DNA of 64,000 nucleotides from Caryophanales bacterium UBA5364 (GCA_002410935.1 DHPM01000004.1:2614-66613); one strand, 5' to 3'. Shown: positions 45,922 to 54,936, numbered from the stretch's first letter. Notes: generated from the sequence alone by a model not told the origin. Numbers and translations are program-made.

Positions 45922-46209
45922 ATGTTTAATAGAAGATGTAATTGTGACCGCCAAATGTGGAATCCTAACTTTAATCAACCAATGAATATGCCACAAATGG
46001 CACCACAAATGGGGTGTCCAGTTGTGGAACCAGCTATAACTAAATGTGTTGAAAAAGATATATATCATCAAGTACCACATATTTGTCCAATACATACACA
46101 CACTATAAATCGTCATATTTTCACTCATTGTTATACACCACAATATTCATGCTCTGAAGAATGTCAAGTTGTAGATTGTGGTAGGCCAGACGGTTGTTGT
46201 GGTTTCTAA
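45922..46209 (+). CDS. CotD-like spore coat protein
   Basis: 95 residues, Cys-, His- and Pro-rich: CNCD, MPQMAPQMGCP, a HQVPHICPIHTHTINRHIFTH centre and a Cys-rich C-terminus. The VPH-PxHTH pattern is that of the inner spore coat protein CotD family. AGGGGGAT is 6 bases before the ATG. A terminator follows at 46209. Together with yqfC/yqfD it argues that this organism makes spores. It faces the VanY-type gene on the other strand. Confidence 0.8.
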   Translation: MFNRRCNCDRQMWNPNFNQPMNMPQMAPQMGCPVVEPAITKCVEKDIYHQVPHICPIHTHTINRHIFTHCYTPQYSCSEECQVVDCGRPDGCCGF

Positions 46210-46232
46210 AACAGACTATGTCTGTTTTTTTA
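46209..46232 (+). terminator. Terminator of the CotD-like gene
   Basis: AAACAGAC-TAT-GTCTGTTT, followed by T. It overlaps the stop codon of the opposing VanY gene. Confidence 0.8.
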
Positions 46233-46836
46233 TATATTCTTCTAAAGTTAAGTTGTGTTTATAGATGTATTCAGCTGTTTTAAGGCCAACATAACGATAG
46301 TGCCATGGTTCATACTTATAACCAGTTATATCAGTTTTATCATAAGGATATCTTAAAATAAAGCCATATCTATGGGCATTATTTCTCATCCAATTAAATT
46401 CAATACTTTCTTCAAATAAATTATAATCATTATTAGAACCCATTACATCAATAGCTAAACCAGTTTGATGTTCAGAGTAACCTGGACGAGCTGAGCATAG
46501 TTCCGCATATTGGGCCCCTTTAACTTTAATATATTCATTATGTAAATCATATTGATATTTGTAATCCCTAAAAGCCGATACGACAATAATCTTATAACCT
46601 AAAGCTAAAGCATCACTACCTAATTTCTCAATATTAGAACGAGCTTCATGTCGTAAATATTTGTTATCAAAAGCAAACTTTTTATCTATTAGTTCTAAAT
46701 CAACTGGTATATAATCACTTGGTAAACCATTTTCTTTATTAACCAATATTAAAGTATCATTAATGGGATCTTCCTCCTTAACAAAAATAATAATAAGAAT
46801 GATAATAATTATATAAATATATCCTTGGATATTCAT
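46216..46836 (-). CDS. VanY-type D,D-carboxypeptidase (M15B), short
   Basis: 206 residues. One N-terminal membrane segment, then the M15B domain: SAFRDYKYQYDLH near 104, ARPGYSEHQTGLAIDVM near 134 (zinc His and Asp of SxHxxGxAxD) and EPWHYRYVG near 185 (Glu base and zinc His). It would remove the terminal D-Ala of stem peptides outside the membrane. It is one of three such genes in a row, and the only one without an extra N-terminal repeat region. Confidence 0.9.
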   Translation of the reverse strand: MNIQGYIYIIIIILIIIFVKEEDPINDTLILVNKENGLPSDYIPVDLELIDKKFAFDNKYLRHEARSNIEKLGSDALALGYKIIVVSAFRDYKYQYDLHNEYIKVKGAQYAELCSARPGYSEHQTGLAIDVMGSNNDYNLFEESIEFNWMRNNAHRYGFILRYPYDKTDITGYKYEPWHYRYVGLKTAEYIYKHNLTLEEYIKKQT

Positions 46837-46862
46837 CTTATCACCACTATATTATATGTAAT

Positions 46863-46891
46863 AAAAAAACAAATAGAAATTTCTATTTGTT
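46863..46891 (-). terminator. Terminator of the repeat-containing VanY gene
   Basis: AACAAATAGAAA-TTTCTATTTGTT palindrome (46868-46891) with a T-run on the minus strand. The hairpin contains the stop codon of the gene ending at 46883. Confidence 0.75.
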
Positions 46892-48112
46892 CTCTAAAAA
46901 GTAAGCATAGTATTCTTCATAAGTAATATCAAGTTCATAGATTTTAGTTGCAGTATCGACTCCAACATATCGATAGTGCCAAGGTTCGTAACTGTATCCC
47001 GTTATATATTCTTTACCTTTAGGATATCTTAAGATAAAGCCATATTTATGTGCATTATCTTTGACCCATGAAAACTCATTTGTTGATTCAAAACTACCAA
47101 GTGCTTCACTACCGCTTGCACCAATATCTAACGCTAAACCAGTTTGGTGTTCAGAATGACCTGGGCGAGCAGAGTAGTTCTCAGCCCAAACATATCCATA
47201 ATTACCTACATAACCATTATAGATATAACTTTGAGTATTATAAGCACGATATGCTGATCTATTTTTAATATATAAATTTTCTTTAGCAGCATCATCAGCC
47301 ATTTTCTTAAATGCTTCATAAGTATCTTTATCTAATTCACCAAAATTATAAGTATATTTTAAGTCCATACTAACTAAATTATCACTAGTATATTCTTTAT
47401 CAATTTTAAAATATTTATTAACTAAGATAAGATGTTTTTTACTAGTATCAGCATCTTTTACATTAGTATAAAATTTATAGTCTAAATTACTATTAACATT
47501 AGTTACAATATCATTAGCTTTTAATTCAGGGTTTTTCTTTTGATAACTCAAGTAACGATCTAAATTATTCATTATAAAATATTTATCTTTAATAATATTA
47601 ACTAAATTACTACTATATGGTGCATCAATGTTATTATTAACAATTAAAATAATACTTTCAGCATCAGCCTTCTTGTTATTCTTACTATAATTAATATATT
47701 TATCTAAATTACCTATGACAAATTCTTCATTATTAATTAAATCACTTAATGTTTCAGTATAAGGTAATTCAATATCATTGTTGATTAAATAAACAATATC
47801 ACTTGCTAAAGCCTTATCATATTCTTCATAATAACTAACATATTCACCCATATTACCTTTTTTATAGTTAGTATCTTTAATGATATTAATATAGTATTCA
47901 TTATATTCTTTATCGACTAAAGCTCTAATATCTCCGATTGAGGCATTATCAATGATAATACTTATTTCTTCATCACTATAACCTAATTTACTTAATTTCT
48001 TTTCATTATTGTTTATTATATTAAAAGTAAAATATATAATTAAACCAATTAATATAATAAAACAAAATAATAACATCCTACGTCTAATTCTTTTTTTTCT
48101 CTTTCTTGCCAT
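46883..48112 (-). CDS. VanY-type D,D-carboxypeptidase with N-terminal tandem repeats
   Basis: 409 residues. A very basic start and one membrane helix (about 13-33). Then three tandem repeats of about 46 residues (about 83-130, 131-178, 179-222), each of pattern GNLDKYINYxKxNxxxxAxDIVxxxNxNIDxPYxxN. The M15B domain fills 225-409 with the zinc motif SARPGHSEHQTGLALDIG near 310-325 and EPWHYRYVG near 384. The repeats presumably bind cell wall or a partner, but no known module matches by eye. Confidence 0.9.
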   Translation of the reverse strand: MARKRKKRIRRRMLLFCFIILIGLIIYFTFNIINNNEKKLSKLGYSDEEISIIIDNASIGDIRALVDKEYNEYYINIIKDTNYKKGNMGEYVSYYEEYDKALASDIVYLINNDIELPYTETLSDLINNEEFVIGNLDKYINYSKNNKKADAESIILIVNNNIDAPYSSNLVNIIKDKYFIMNNLDRYLSYQKKNPELKANDIVTNVNSNLDYKFYTNVKDADTSKKHLILVNKYFKIDKEYTSDNLVSMDLKYTYNFGELDKDTYEAFKKMADDAAKENLYIKNRSAYRAYNTQSYIYNGYVGNYGYVWAENYSARPGHSEHQTGLALDIGASGSEALGSFESTNEFSWVKDNAHKYGFILRYPKGKEYITGYSYEPWHYRYVGVDTATKIYELDITYEEYYAYFLENK

Positions 48113-48134
48113 ATTATCACCAATCTAATTATAC

Positions 48135-48168
48135 TATAAAAAAAATAGAAATGATTTCTATTTTATAT
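48135..48168 (-). terminator. Terminator of the third VanY gene
   Basis: AAAATAGAAAT-CATTTCTATTTT on the minus strand, with T-run behind it. The left arm holds the last codons of the gene ending at 48158. Confidence 0.7.
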
Positions 48169-49087
48169 AAAAGGCATAATATTCGTCAAATGTAATGTCA
48201 AGTTCATTAATTTTTCCAGCATCTTCAAGACCAACATAACGATAATGCCAAGGCTCATAATTAAATCCTGTTAAATGTTCTTTACCTTCAGGATATCTAA
48301 GAATAAATCCAAAACGATGAGCATTATCTTTCATCCAAGTAGATTCTGGAGTTTCAGCAAAACCACCTAAACCACTTTTCATAGTACTAACATCAATTGC
48401 TAGACCTGTTTCATGTTCAGAGTGACCTGGACGAGCAGCAACTGAATCAGCATACTCAGTACCACGTCTATTTTTTTGATTATTATATAAAAGTGATTGA
48501 TATTCATTATCACGATAAGCAGTATTTGCTAAAATAGTTAATCCTTCATCTTTAGCAGCTCTCGCCATTTCCTTAAAGTATTCATAAGCTTCAGCTTTAA
48601 TTTGTTTATCATTAAAAGCAAATTGTAGATTCATCGTAACTAAATCTTCTATTTCATAATCAGTAGGTAAGTAATTAAACTTATTAACTAACATTAATTT
48701 ACCTTTTTCAATATCCGTTTTAACTGGATTAGTATAGAATTTTTCATCAGCACCAACATTAACAATCGCAACAACATCAGAATAATCTGTATCTTTATTA
48801 TCTTTCTTATAGTTTATATATTTTTTAACATTATCCATAATAAAATACTTTTCATTATAGAATTTTAAAATATCAGGATTATATTCATTATTAAAAATAT
48901 AAGTTTTTTTATCTTGATCTAACTTTAAAATAGTGTTTATTTGTTTTTCATTATAACCTTTTTTCTTTAGTTCGTATTCGTTACTATTAAACATCTTATA
49001 GGCATATAGCCCAGCAAGCACAGCAGTAATAACAGCAAATCCAATAATTACATATAGAACAACTCTTTTTTTCTTATCATAATTCAT
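48158..49087 (-). CDS. VanY-type D,D-carboxypeptidase with one repeat
   Basis: 309 residues. Basic start with a membrane helix (about 7-29), one copy of the same repeat unit (about 80-125: YFIMDNVKKYINYKKDN ... VNVGADEKFYTN), and the M15B domain: AARPGHSEHETGLAIDVS near 218-235 and EPWHYRYVG near 282. It resembles the neighbour gene with three repeats, so repeat number differs between paralogs. Secreted, membrane-anchored wall enzyme. Confidence 0.9.
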   Translation of the reverse strand: MNYDKKKRVVLYVIIGFAVITAVLAGLYAYKMFNSNEYELKKKGYNEKQINTILKLDQDKKTYIFNNEYNPDILKFYNEKYFIMDNVKKYINYKKDNKDTDYSDVVAIVNVGADEKFYTNPVKTDIEKGKLMLVNKFNYLPTDYEIEDLVTMNLQFAFNDKQIKAEAYEYFKEMARAAKDEGLTILANTAYRDNEYQSLLYNNQKNRRGTEYADSVAARPGHSEHETGLAIDVSTMKSGLGGFAETPESTWMKDNAHRFGFILRYPEGKEHLTGFNYEPWHYRYVGLEDAGKINELDITFDEYYAFYIK

Positions 49088-49202
49088 ATTATCACCCTAA
49101 TTTTATTATACTATAATTACGATTAAAAGCAATAATAATTAGGAAAAGAAAATTAAATTAATAAATTAGTTTTTTTGACATATTTTATACTAGAGGTGAA
49201 TT

Positions 49203-50354
49203 ATGAAAAAAATTCTGTGGTGTTTATTATCAGTCTTATTACTTATACCATTTAATGTTAGAGGGGAACAATTAACTTTAGCAGAAAATAGTAAAAGTAC
49301 CATGCTGCTTGAAGCTAGTACCGGTGAAATAATATATCAACATAATAGTCATGAGAAATTTGCTCCTGCTTCAATGACCAAAATGATGACAATGTTACTT
49401 ATTATTGAAAATATTGAAAAGGGTGTTATTAAATGGGATGAAATGGTAACGGTATCAGCTAATGCATCAGGCATGGGTGGTAGTCAAATATTATTGGATA
49501 CCAATGAAAAGATGAGTGTTGAAAATTTATTTAAAGGGATTGCGGTAGCATCAGGTAATGATGCATCAGTTGCTTTAGCTGAGAAGATTGCTGGTACGGA
49601 AGCTAACTTTGTTGTCATGATGAATAATCGTGCTAAAGAATTAGGACTTAAAAATACTAATTTTAAAAACTGTCATGGACTAGATGCTGCTAATCATTAT
49701 TCAACAGCTTATGATATGGCAATGATCGCTAAAGAACTAGTTAAGCATGAAAAGGTACTAGAATATACGAAAATCTATGATACCTATCTAAGAGAAAATA
49801 CTGAGAATAAAATTTGGCTAGTTAATACTAATAAACTAGTACGATTCTATGAGGGTGTTGATGGGTTAAAAACTGGATATACGAATGGAGCAGGTTATTG
49901 TTTAACATCGACCGCTAAGAAGAATGGTATGCGTATTATTACGGTTGTAATGGGAGAGCCAGATAGTTTAACAAGAAATAAAGAAACTAGTGAGATGTTA
50001 GATTATGCATTTGCTCAATATGAAATAGAAACTCTTTTATCTACTAAAAGTGTATTAGGTAAAAACATGGTAGAAAAAGGAGTTAAGAAATATGTTGAAT
50101 TAGTACCTGTCGAAGATGTTAATGTATTACATAAGAAAATAGATAAAAAGAAAATTGCTACTTATGATTTAAAAATCGAAAAATTAAAAGCACCAGTTAA
50201 AAAAGGAGATGTAGTTGGTGTCTTAACTATTCATGATGGTAGTAAAACATCACGAACAATTAATATCACAGTTAAAGAAGAAGTTAAGAAAGCTAACTTT
50301 ATTCAACTATATTTTCGTTATTTAGCAGATATTATTAATGGTGATATAAAATAA
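49203..50354 (+). CDS. dacF: D-alanyl-D-alanine carboxypeptidase, DacF/DacA type (S11)
   Basis: 383 residues. Signal peptide to about residue 20; SxxK motif S-M-T-K at 57-60, SxN S-G-N near 117-119, KTG at 223-225 (DGLKTGYTNGAGYC). A C-terminal beta domain and an amphipathic tail that anchors it. Removes the terminal D-Ala from wall peptides. AGAGGTGAA precedes the ATG. The last 530 bases of this gene recur at 54957-55485 with about 97 % identity (see that entry). Confidence 0.94.
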   Translation: MKKILWCLLSVLLLIPFNVRGEQLTLAENSKSTMLLEASTGEIIYQHNSHEKFAPASMTKMMTMLLIIENIEKGVIKWDEMVTVSANASGMGGSQILLDTNEKMSVENLFKGIAVASGNDASVALAEKIAGTEANFVVMMNNRAKELGLKNTNFKNCHGLDAANHYSTAYDMAMIAKELVKHEKVLEYTKIYDTYLRENTENKIWLVNTNKLVRFYEGVDGLKTGYTNGAGYCLTSTAKKNGMRIITVVMGEPDSLTRNKETSEMLDYAFAQYEIETLLSTKSVLGKNMVEKGVKKYVELVPVEDVNVLHKKIDKKKIATYDLKIEKLKAPVKKGDVVGVLTIHDGSKTSRTINITVKEEVKKANFIQLYFRYLADIINGDIK

Positions 50355-50377
50355 TTAAGGTTATTTTCATAAATTAT

Positions 50378-50410
50378 TAAAAAGTTTTCCATATAAGAAA
50401 ACTTTTTAAT
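50378..50410 (+). terminator. Terminator after dacF
   Basis: AAAAAGTTTTC pairs with GAAAACTTTTT around CATATAA, with T following. Confidence 0.8.
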
Positions 50411-50481
50411 TTTAATAGAATATTGGAATTATTTTCTTGTGTAATTATATAAACAAATACATTTGATATAAACCCTTTGTT

Positions 50482-50497
50482 AATTCTACTATAACAA
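50482..50497 (+). repeat. Left copy of a 16-bp inverted repeat
   Basis: AATTCTACTATAACAA is the exact reverse complement of the sequence at 54937-54952. The region 50411-50609 otherwise contains a second hairpin (ATTCCTATTAATT with AATTAATAGGAAT at 50501-50531) and no gene. Confidence 0.6.
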
Positions 50498-50609
50498 TTT
50501 ATTCCTATTAATTTAACAATTAATAGGAATTTTATTATATAAAATTCCTTTAAAAATATAGATTGGTAACTATATGTAAATTGAAGTTAAAAAATTGTCA
50601 TTGTTTGTA

Positions 50610-50638
50610 TTGTAAGTAACAAACCTTTATGATAAAAT
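50610..50638 (+). promoter_or_regulatory. Promoter of the DNRLRE/M23 gene
   Basis: TTGTAA (50610-50615), 17 bases, TAAAAT (50633-50638) with TGA before it. The start near 50645 precedes the short frame at 50660. Confidence 0.65.
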
Positions 50639-50659
50639 GAAACAATAATATGAGAGGGG

Positions 50660-50752
50660 ATGATAGTGGAATCATATGGTGTTTATAATGTAGTTAGTTG
50701 TGGGATTTTAGTTGTATGTTTTACCGAATTAAAAAAGGAGGAAAAAATATGA
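50660..50752 (+). CDS. 30-codon upstream frame coupled to the M23 gene
   Basis: ATG 50660 has GAGAGGGG upstream. The frame reads 30 residues with a hydrophobic centre (YNVVSCGILVVCF) and a charged end (TELKKEEKI). Its TGA overlaps the ATG of the M23 gene (ATGA at 50749-50752), so ribosomes could reinitiate there, and the AAGGAGG used by the M23 gene lies within it. Protein function, if any, unknown. It could be a regulatory leader peptide. Confidence 0.5.
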   Translation: MIVESYGVYNVVSCGILVVCFTELKKEEKI

Positions 50753-52665
50753 AACTTAAAGGTTTTAAAAAAATCTTAAAAAAAGCAACTGCAATGCTAA
50801 CATTAACAGCAATGATTACACTTAACGTTATAAATGTCTTTTCAGTTTCTGCTTTAACAGTAAATAATAATGTTAAAACTGAGTCAGGATCAGGTGAAAT
50901 TGTTGCAAAAAGAGGAGAGTTTGAAAAACATTTTCAAAATGAAGATGGAACAATTACTGTAGCAACTTATGCTTCTCCAGTTCACTATAAAAGTGCTAAT
51001 GGGGAGTGGATTGACATTGACAATACTCTAGTTGAAAATCTATCATCAAAAGCAATTGTTCAAGATAAAGTATATATTAATAAAGGTAATTCATTTAAAG
51101 TTACTTTAAATGAAAAAACAAATTCAAATGATTTAGCATCAATTCAAATGGATGGTTATGAGTTATCTTGGCAAATAAGTGATACACTAGACACAAATTC
51201 AGTAGTTATTAATAGTGTGGATGAAACTAAAGAATTTACTAAAACTGAATTGAATAAAATTTATAGTGAAATAATCTATAAAAACGCATTTAACAATGCC
51301 GATTTAAGATACAATTTATCTTTTCAATCATTAAAAGAAGAAGTTATTTTACATCAAATTCCAACATTTGATAAAATAAAATATACTATTAAGGTTGAAA
51401 ATTTAAAAGCAAAATTAGATAAAGATAGTAATGTTATTTTCTATGATGTGGATGATGAAATCAAAGAAGTATTTAGAATTTCTGCTCCATTTGCTTATGA
51501 TGCTTCTGAAACACCATCATATAATAGAAATATAAAAGTTGACTTAGAAAATACAGCAGATGGTTATGTAATTACTAATAATCTTGATATGAACTGGTTA
51601 AAAGATTCTAATACAGTTTACCCAGTTATAATAGACCCAACAGTAACTTCAGGCCAAGCTCAAACAAATATAGAAGATACTCATGTAAATTCAGGTAGCC
51701 CAAATACTAATTATGTTATGTCAGATAAATTAATATTGGGAAAAAGCAGTGGTAGTAATAGAACACTTATCAAAATTACTACAATGCCAACAATACCATC
51801 TTCTGCTACTATAACTGATGCAAGATTAATTGCAAATTTATGGAGTGGGACTAACACATGGGGAACATTATCTATATATAGATTAAACAGTGCATGGGAT
51901 TCATACACAGCGACATGGAACAATCATGGTTCTATATCATCAACACTTTTAGCAACAGGGATAACACCATCATATGTTAGCCCATATTATAAATATAATA
52001 TCAATGTTACTTCAACAGTTGTTGATTGGTATAAAAATGGTATGTCAAAAAACTGGGGATTCATGTTAAGATATGATAATGAAAATTATAACGATTATAA
52101 TTGGTTATATTCTTCGGATTCAGGAATTGCTAGTGCTTATAGACCAGCTATAACTATTACATATAATGAATCTATTCCTACTGATTATCCATCAATGAAT
52201 TGGACTTATCCACTTTCTGGTTATAATTATATAACGTGTGGCTTTAAAACCTCATATTGCCCAAGTCATTATGCAATGGATTTATCAGGAACAGGTGTAT
52301 CTGGGCAACCACTTAAAGCAGCAGCAGCTGGTAAAGTACTGCTATCAAAATATGATAGTAGTGCTGGATATTGGATTGTAATTGAAACTAATAATATTGA
52401 TCCATCTACTGGTAAAAAATTAAGAATTGGTTATATGCATATGAATAATTTATCATCTTACAGTGCAGGTCAATTAGTTGCAAAAGGTGCTACTATTGGT
52501 TATGTTGGTAATACTGGTGATTCAACAGGTGCACATCTCCACTTTGAGGTTATAAGAGATGGTAGTTCGTATGCAACTTATGGAAAGGTTAATTCAGGTG
52601 TTAATCCACAAAAGTTTTTTCCAGGAATTGGATTTAGTGGGAATACGTCAAGTTTGACTTATTAA
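50749..52665 (+). CDS. Secreted DNRLRE-domain protein with M23 metallopeptidase domain
   Basis: 638 residues. A basic start and a signal peptide (about 1-37). The middle (about 60-430) resembles wall-associated DNRLRE-type beta proteins (VHYKSANGEWIDIDNTL, then VIIDPTVTSGQAQTNIEDTHVNSGSPNTNY ... SIYRLNSAWDSYTATWN). The last 150 residues are an M23/LytM domain with zinc ligands H507/D511 (HYAMD) and H596/H598 (HLHFEV). AAGGAGG sets ATG 50749. Probably cuts peptidoglycan cross-bridges or acts on host surfaces. It is the largest cargo gene of the region between the dacF copies. Confidence 0.88.
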   Translation: MKLKGFKKILKKATAMLTLTAMITLNVINVFSVSALTVNNNVKTESGSGEIVAKRGEFEKHFQNEDGTITVATYASPVHYKSANGEWIDIDNTLVENLSSKAIVQDKVYINKGNSFKVTLNEKTNSNDLASIQMDGYELSWQISDTLDTNSVVINSVDETKEFTKTELNKIYSEIIYKNAFNNADLRYNLSFQSLKEEVILHQIPTFDKIKYTIKVENLKAKLDKDSNVIFYDVDDEIKEVFRISAPFAYDASETPSYNRNIKVDLENTADGYVITNNLDMNWLKDSNTVYPVIIDPTVTSGQAQTNIEDTHVNSGSPNTNYVMSDKLILGKSSGSNRTLIKITTMPTIPSSATITDARLIANLWSGTNTWGTLSIYRLNSAWDSYTATWNNHGSISSTLLATGITPSYVSPYYKYNINVTSTVVDWYKNGMSKNWGFMLRYDNENYNDYNWLYSSDSGIASAYRPAITITYNESIPTDYPSMNWTYPLSGYNYITCGFKTSYCPSHYAMDLSGTGVSGQPLKAAAAGKVLLSKYDSSAGYWIVIETNNIDPSTGKKLRIGYMHMNNLSSYSAGQLVAKGATIGYVGNTGDSTGAHLHFEVIRDGSSYATYGKVNSGVNPQKFFPGIGFSGNTSSLTY

Positions 52666-52699
52666 CATATATTATTAATATAGGAAGTATGTGATTATA

Positions 52700-53365
52700 A
52701 TGAATAAAAACAAAAAGAAAAAAATGATGTTAATATGTTTGTCTGTGTTTTTACTATTATCATTGACCTTTTTTACAGCTTGCAGCAAAAAAGAGGAGAA
52801 CAATCAACCAGGAACTAACAATAATGAAAATACAGATTATAATAAAATAAAATTATTTAATAAAACTTTGAATAATTTAAATGAATTAGAAGCAACTGAT
52901 TTACAAGAGTATTTGAAAATGGTAAGAATAGTGTTTAAAGAAAAAACATATACAAGTTTCACAGACGAAGACATTAGTGTTTTTGTAGCATATCAGTTAT
53001 TGAACAATGCAACCACTTCTAAAGATAAAGTTCAAGAATTAGTGAGAAAAATGTTTAATATTGATAACTTTGAGGTAAAAACGGGCGAATTGACTTCGCC
53101 ATTAGGGACAAAAATCAAAATTATAAAAAATGGAAATGATTATAAAGGAAATGTACCATTAAAAGATATAATGGAAAAAGCTAATAATTATACTTCGTTT
53201 GAAACAAATAAGGATCGAGTTATTGTTAATTATGATTATAGAAAATTAGTAGAGTTAAATCCAATTGATGGAAATAAATATGAAACATTAGGTCAAACAA
53301 AAATATATTTAAAATATGTTAATGGTAACTTAGTCTTAGAAAAAATAATTTACACACAAAAATAA
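52700..53365 (+). CDS. Lipoprotein of unknown function
   Basis: 221 residues. A lysine-rich start, hydrophobic stretch and lipobox F-T-A-C (Cys 28) show a lipoprotein. The remainder is charged, with a helical N-part and a beta-rich end (KIYLKYVNGNLVLEKIIY). No family recognised. AGGAAG lies 12 bases before ATG 52700; GTG 52691 is the alternative. Same direction as the M23 gene, 34 bases on; a bidirectional terminator follows. Confidence 0.75.
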   Translation: MNKNKKKKMMLICLSVFLLLSLTFFTACSKKEENNQPGTNNNENTDYNKIKLFNKTLNNLNELEATDLQEYLKMVRIVFKEKTYTSFTDEDISVFVAYQLLNNATTSKDKVQELVRKMFNIDNFEVKTGELTSPLGTKIKIIKNGNDYKGNVPLKDIMEKANNYTSFETNKDRVIVNYDYRKLVELNPIDGNKYETLGQTKIYLKYVNGNLVLEKIIYTQK

Positions 53366-53386
53366 GAGAATTATTTCTCTTATTTT
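53359..53386. terminator. Terminator shared by the lipoprotein and transglutaminase-like genes
   Basis: AAATAAGAGAA pairs with TTCTCTTATTT around TTAT; T-runs on both strands. Confidence 0.8.
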
Positions 53387-53406
53387 TATATTATAATATT
53401 TTAAAA

Positions 53407-54288
53407 TTAGTTATCATAATTATTATCAATTTGTTGTAATGGAATTCCATCAACATAATCTTCACTATAATAATCATTAGTTAAAAATAATTTATTAGTT
53501 ATATCAATTTTATAAAATTGACCATTAAACCAAACTCTATTCCAATCATGATTTAGTCTAGCTGATGAAATATACAAGGTATAAAATCCAGCTTTAGAAG
53601 CAACGTAATGGAAAGCTTGTGACATTCCCCCGCAAATTGCTTTATTTTTTATTAAAGCGCCATAAGCAATAGTGCTATCTAAATCAATATTATTATTGTT
53701 TACAGTTTCATAATCATATTTAACGTTATTAACTAAATAATCAAAAATAATTTTTAACTTACTATAATCAGTAGCATTTTTTGGAAACATAGAAATAATT
53801 TCATCTGTTTTTTTATCTATTTCTTTATATCTTTTCATTTCTTCATTTATATTAGAATAAGCCCATTGTCCTATTCTAATTTTATTTACTGTTCCAATTC
53901 CAACATTATATTTAAATGTTGGATCATTTGGATCAGTTTTTAATTCTTCATTTTCAACTATGCTATATGTTTTTGGTGTTGGTCTAGTAGGATTGTTTTG
54001 GTAATATAAATCAATAACAATTTTAACATATTCTAATTTTTTTGTTTCATCAAGAAGGTGCTCATCACCTATTTTTAAAGAATCGCTTTCAAGTAATTTA
54101 TATAAATTTTTTTGCCAATTATCAAGATAGTCAAAGCCATAAGGATGAGTAGGCATTTTTTTATCAATAGTAGTAGGTGAATCATCTGAATTAGGTTTTT
54201 TATTATAATTATAATAAATTTTATATACACCAGATGAAGCACAAATAACTGCAATTAAGGTAATAAATATAATTATAAATTTTTTCAT
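53407..54288 (-). CDS. Secreted transglutaminase-like protein
   Basis: 293 residues. An N-terminal membrane helix or signal (about 3-22), a Pro/Asp-rich linker, then a transglutaminase core. The triad is visible: C219 in IKNKAICGGMSQAFHYVASKAG, H247 in LNHDWNRVWFNGQFY, D262 in KIDIT. Such proteins in bacteria act as proteases or cross-linking enzymes at the surface. Minus strand, facing the lipoprotein gene; AAGAAGGTG precedes the ATG. Confidence 0.85.
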   Translation of the reverse strand: MKKFIIIFITLIAVICASSGVYKIYYNYNKKPNSDDSPTTIDKKMPTHPYGFDYLDNWQKNLYKLLESDSLKIGDEHLLDETKKLEYVKIVIDLYYQNNPTRPTPKTYSIVENEELKTDPNDPTFKYNVGIGTVNKIRIGQWAYSNINEEMKRYKEIDKKTDEIISMFPKNATDYSKLKIIFDYLVNNVKYDYETVNNNNIDLDSTIAYGALIKNKAICGGMSQAFHYVASKAGFYTLYISSARLNHDWNRVWFNGQFYKIDITNKLFLTNDYYSEDYVDGIPLQQIDNNYDN

Positions 54289-54428
54289 ACATACACCTTC
54301 TTTGAAATATAATATATTCTACTTAGATTATATCATATAATATGAATTACAATAAAAAAAGATTGCTTATAATAAAATTTTTATTTAGCTACTAGTGTCA
54401 TACTAATATATAAGAAGGATTAAAAGGA

Positions 54429-54790
54429 ATGAATGAAAAAGAGATGAATTATTACTATGAAGTTTTATCATAAATGGAAAAGCACAAGGCAAAATTTTCT
54501 TATTTATATAATGATAATAATTTTAAGTATTTAAAAAAATGAATATCAACTAAGCGTTAATGTAACAAAATGTATAATGATGCTTAAAACTCATAATATA
54601 TATTTAGTGGATATTTTTGTTGCAAATGGATATGATAGTATTATTACAAACTTATTAAACCAAAAAGTAAGTGCATTTGAGGAAGCATATTAAACATATA
54701 AAATTAACAAAGAGTTTAAAGAAAATGCTTCAATAATTGAAATTTTAAATTTGGTAATGTTGGAACTAAAAAAATTAGTTCTTTTCTTTA
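54429..54790 (+). pseudogene. Degraded reading frame of unknown identity
   Basis: ATG 54429 opens a frame that stops after 14 codons (MNEKEMNYYYEVLS), continues for 23 codons to a further stop after an A-run, and then, in another frame, gives KNEYQLSVNVTKCIMMLKTHN.., with one more stop at 54691 and then TYKINKEFKENASIIEILNLVMLELKK. The pieces read as one broken protein of about 110 residues, with a terminator (GAACTAA/TTAGTTC) at the end. I do not recognise the family. Likely a decayed cargo gene of the accessory region. Confidence 0.45.
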
Positions 54791-54936
54791 TTTAACAATA
54801 TAAAAAACACAATAAAAATTAAAATAATCTTTAAATATGCTTTAATTGTTCATAAAATGAGATTAAAGTAATCGTAAAAATGATTTGATTAATCTTTGTC
54901 AATGTGTATAACTTTTGTATCACTTAAATAGGTGAT

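Noticed and set aside
45847-46143. 98-codon minus-strand frame opposite the CotD-like gene
   Set aside because: It is Trp/His-rich by reading the Cys/His/Pro codons backwards and has no ribosome site; the plus-strand frame has a strong one.
46863-49087. Hairpins between the VanY genes as CRISPR-like repeats
   Set aside because: Only single palindromes at gene ends with T-runs, no regular spacing and no cas genes.
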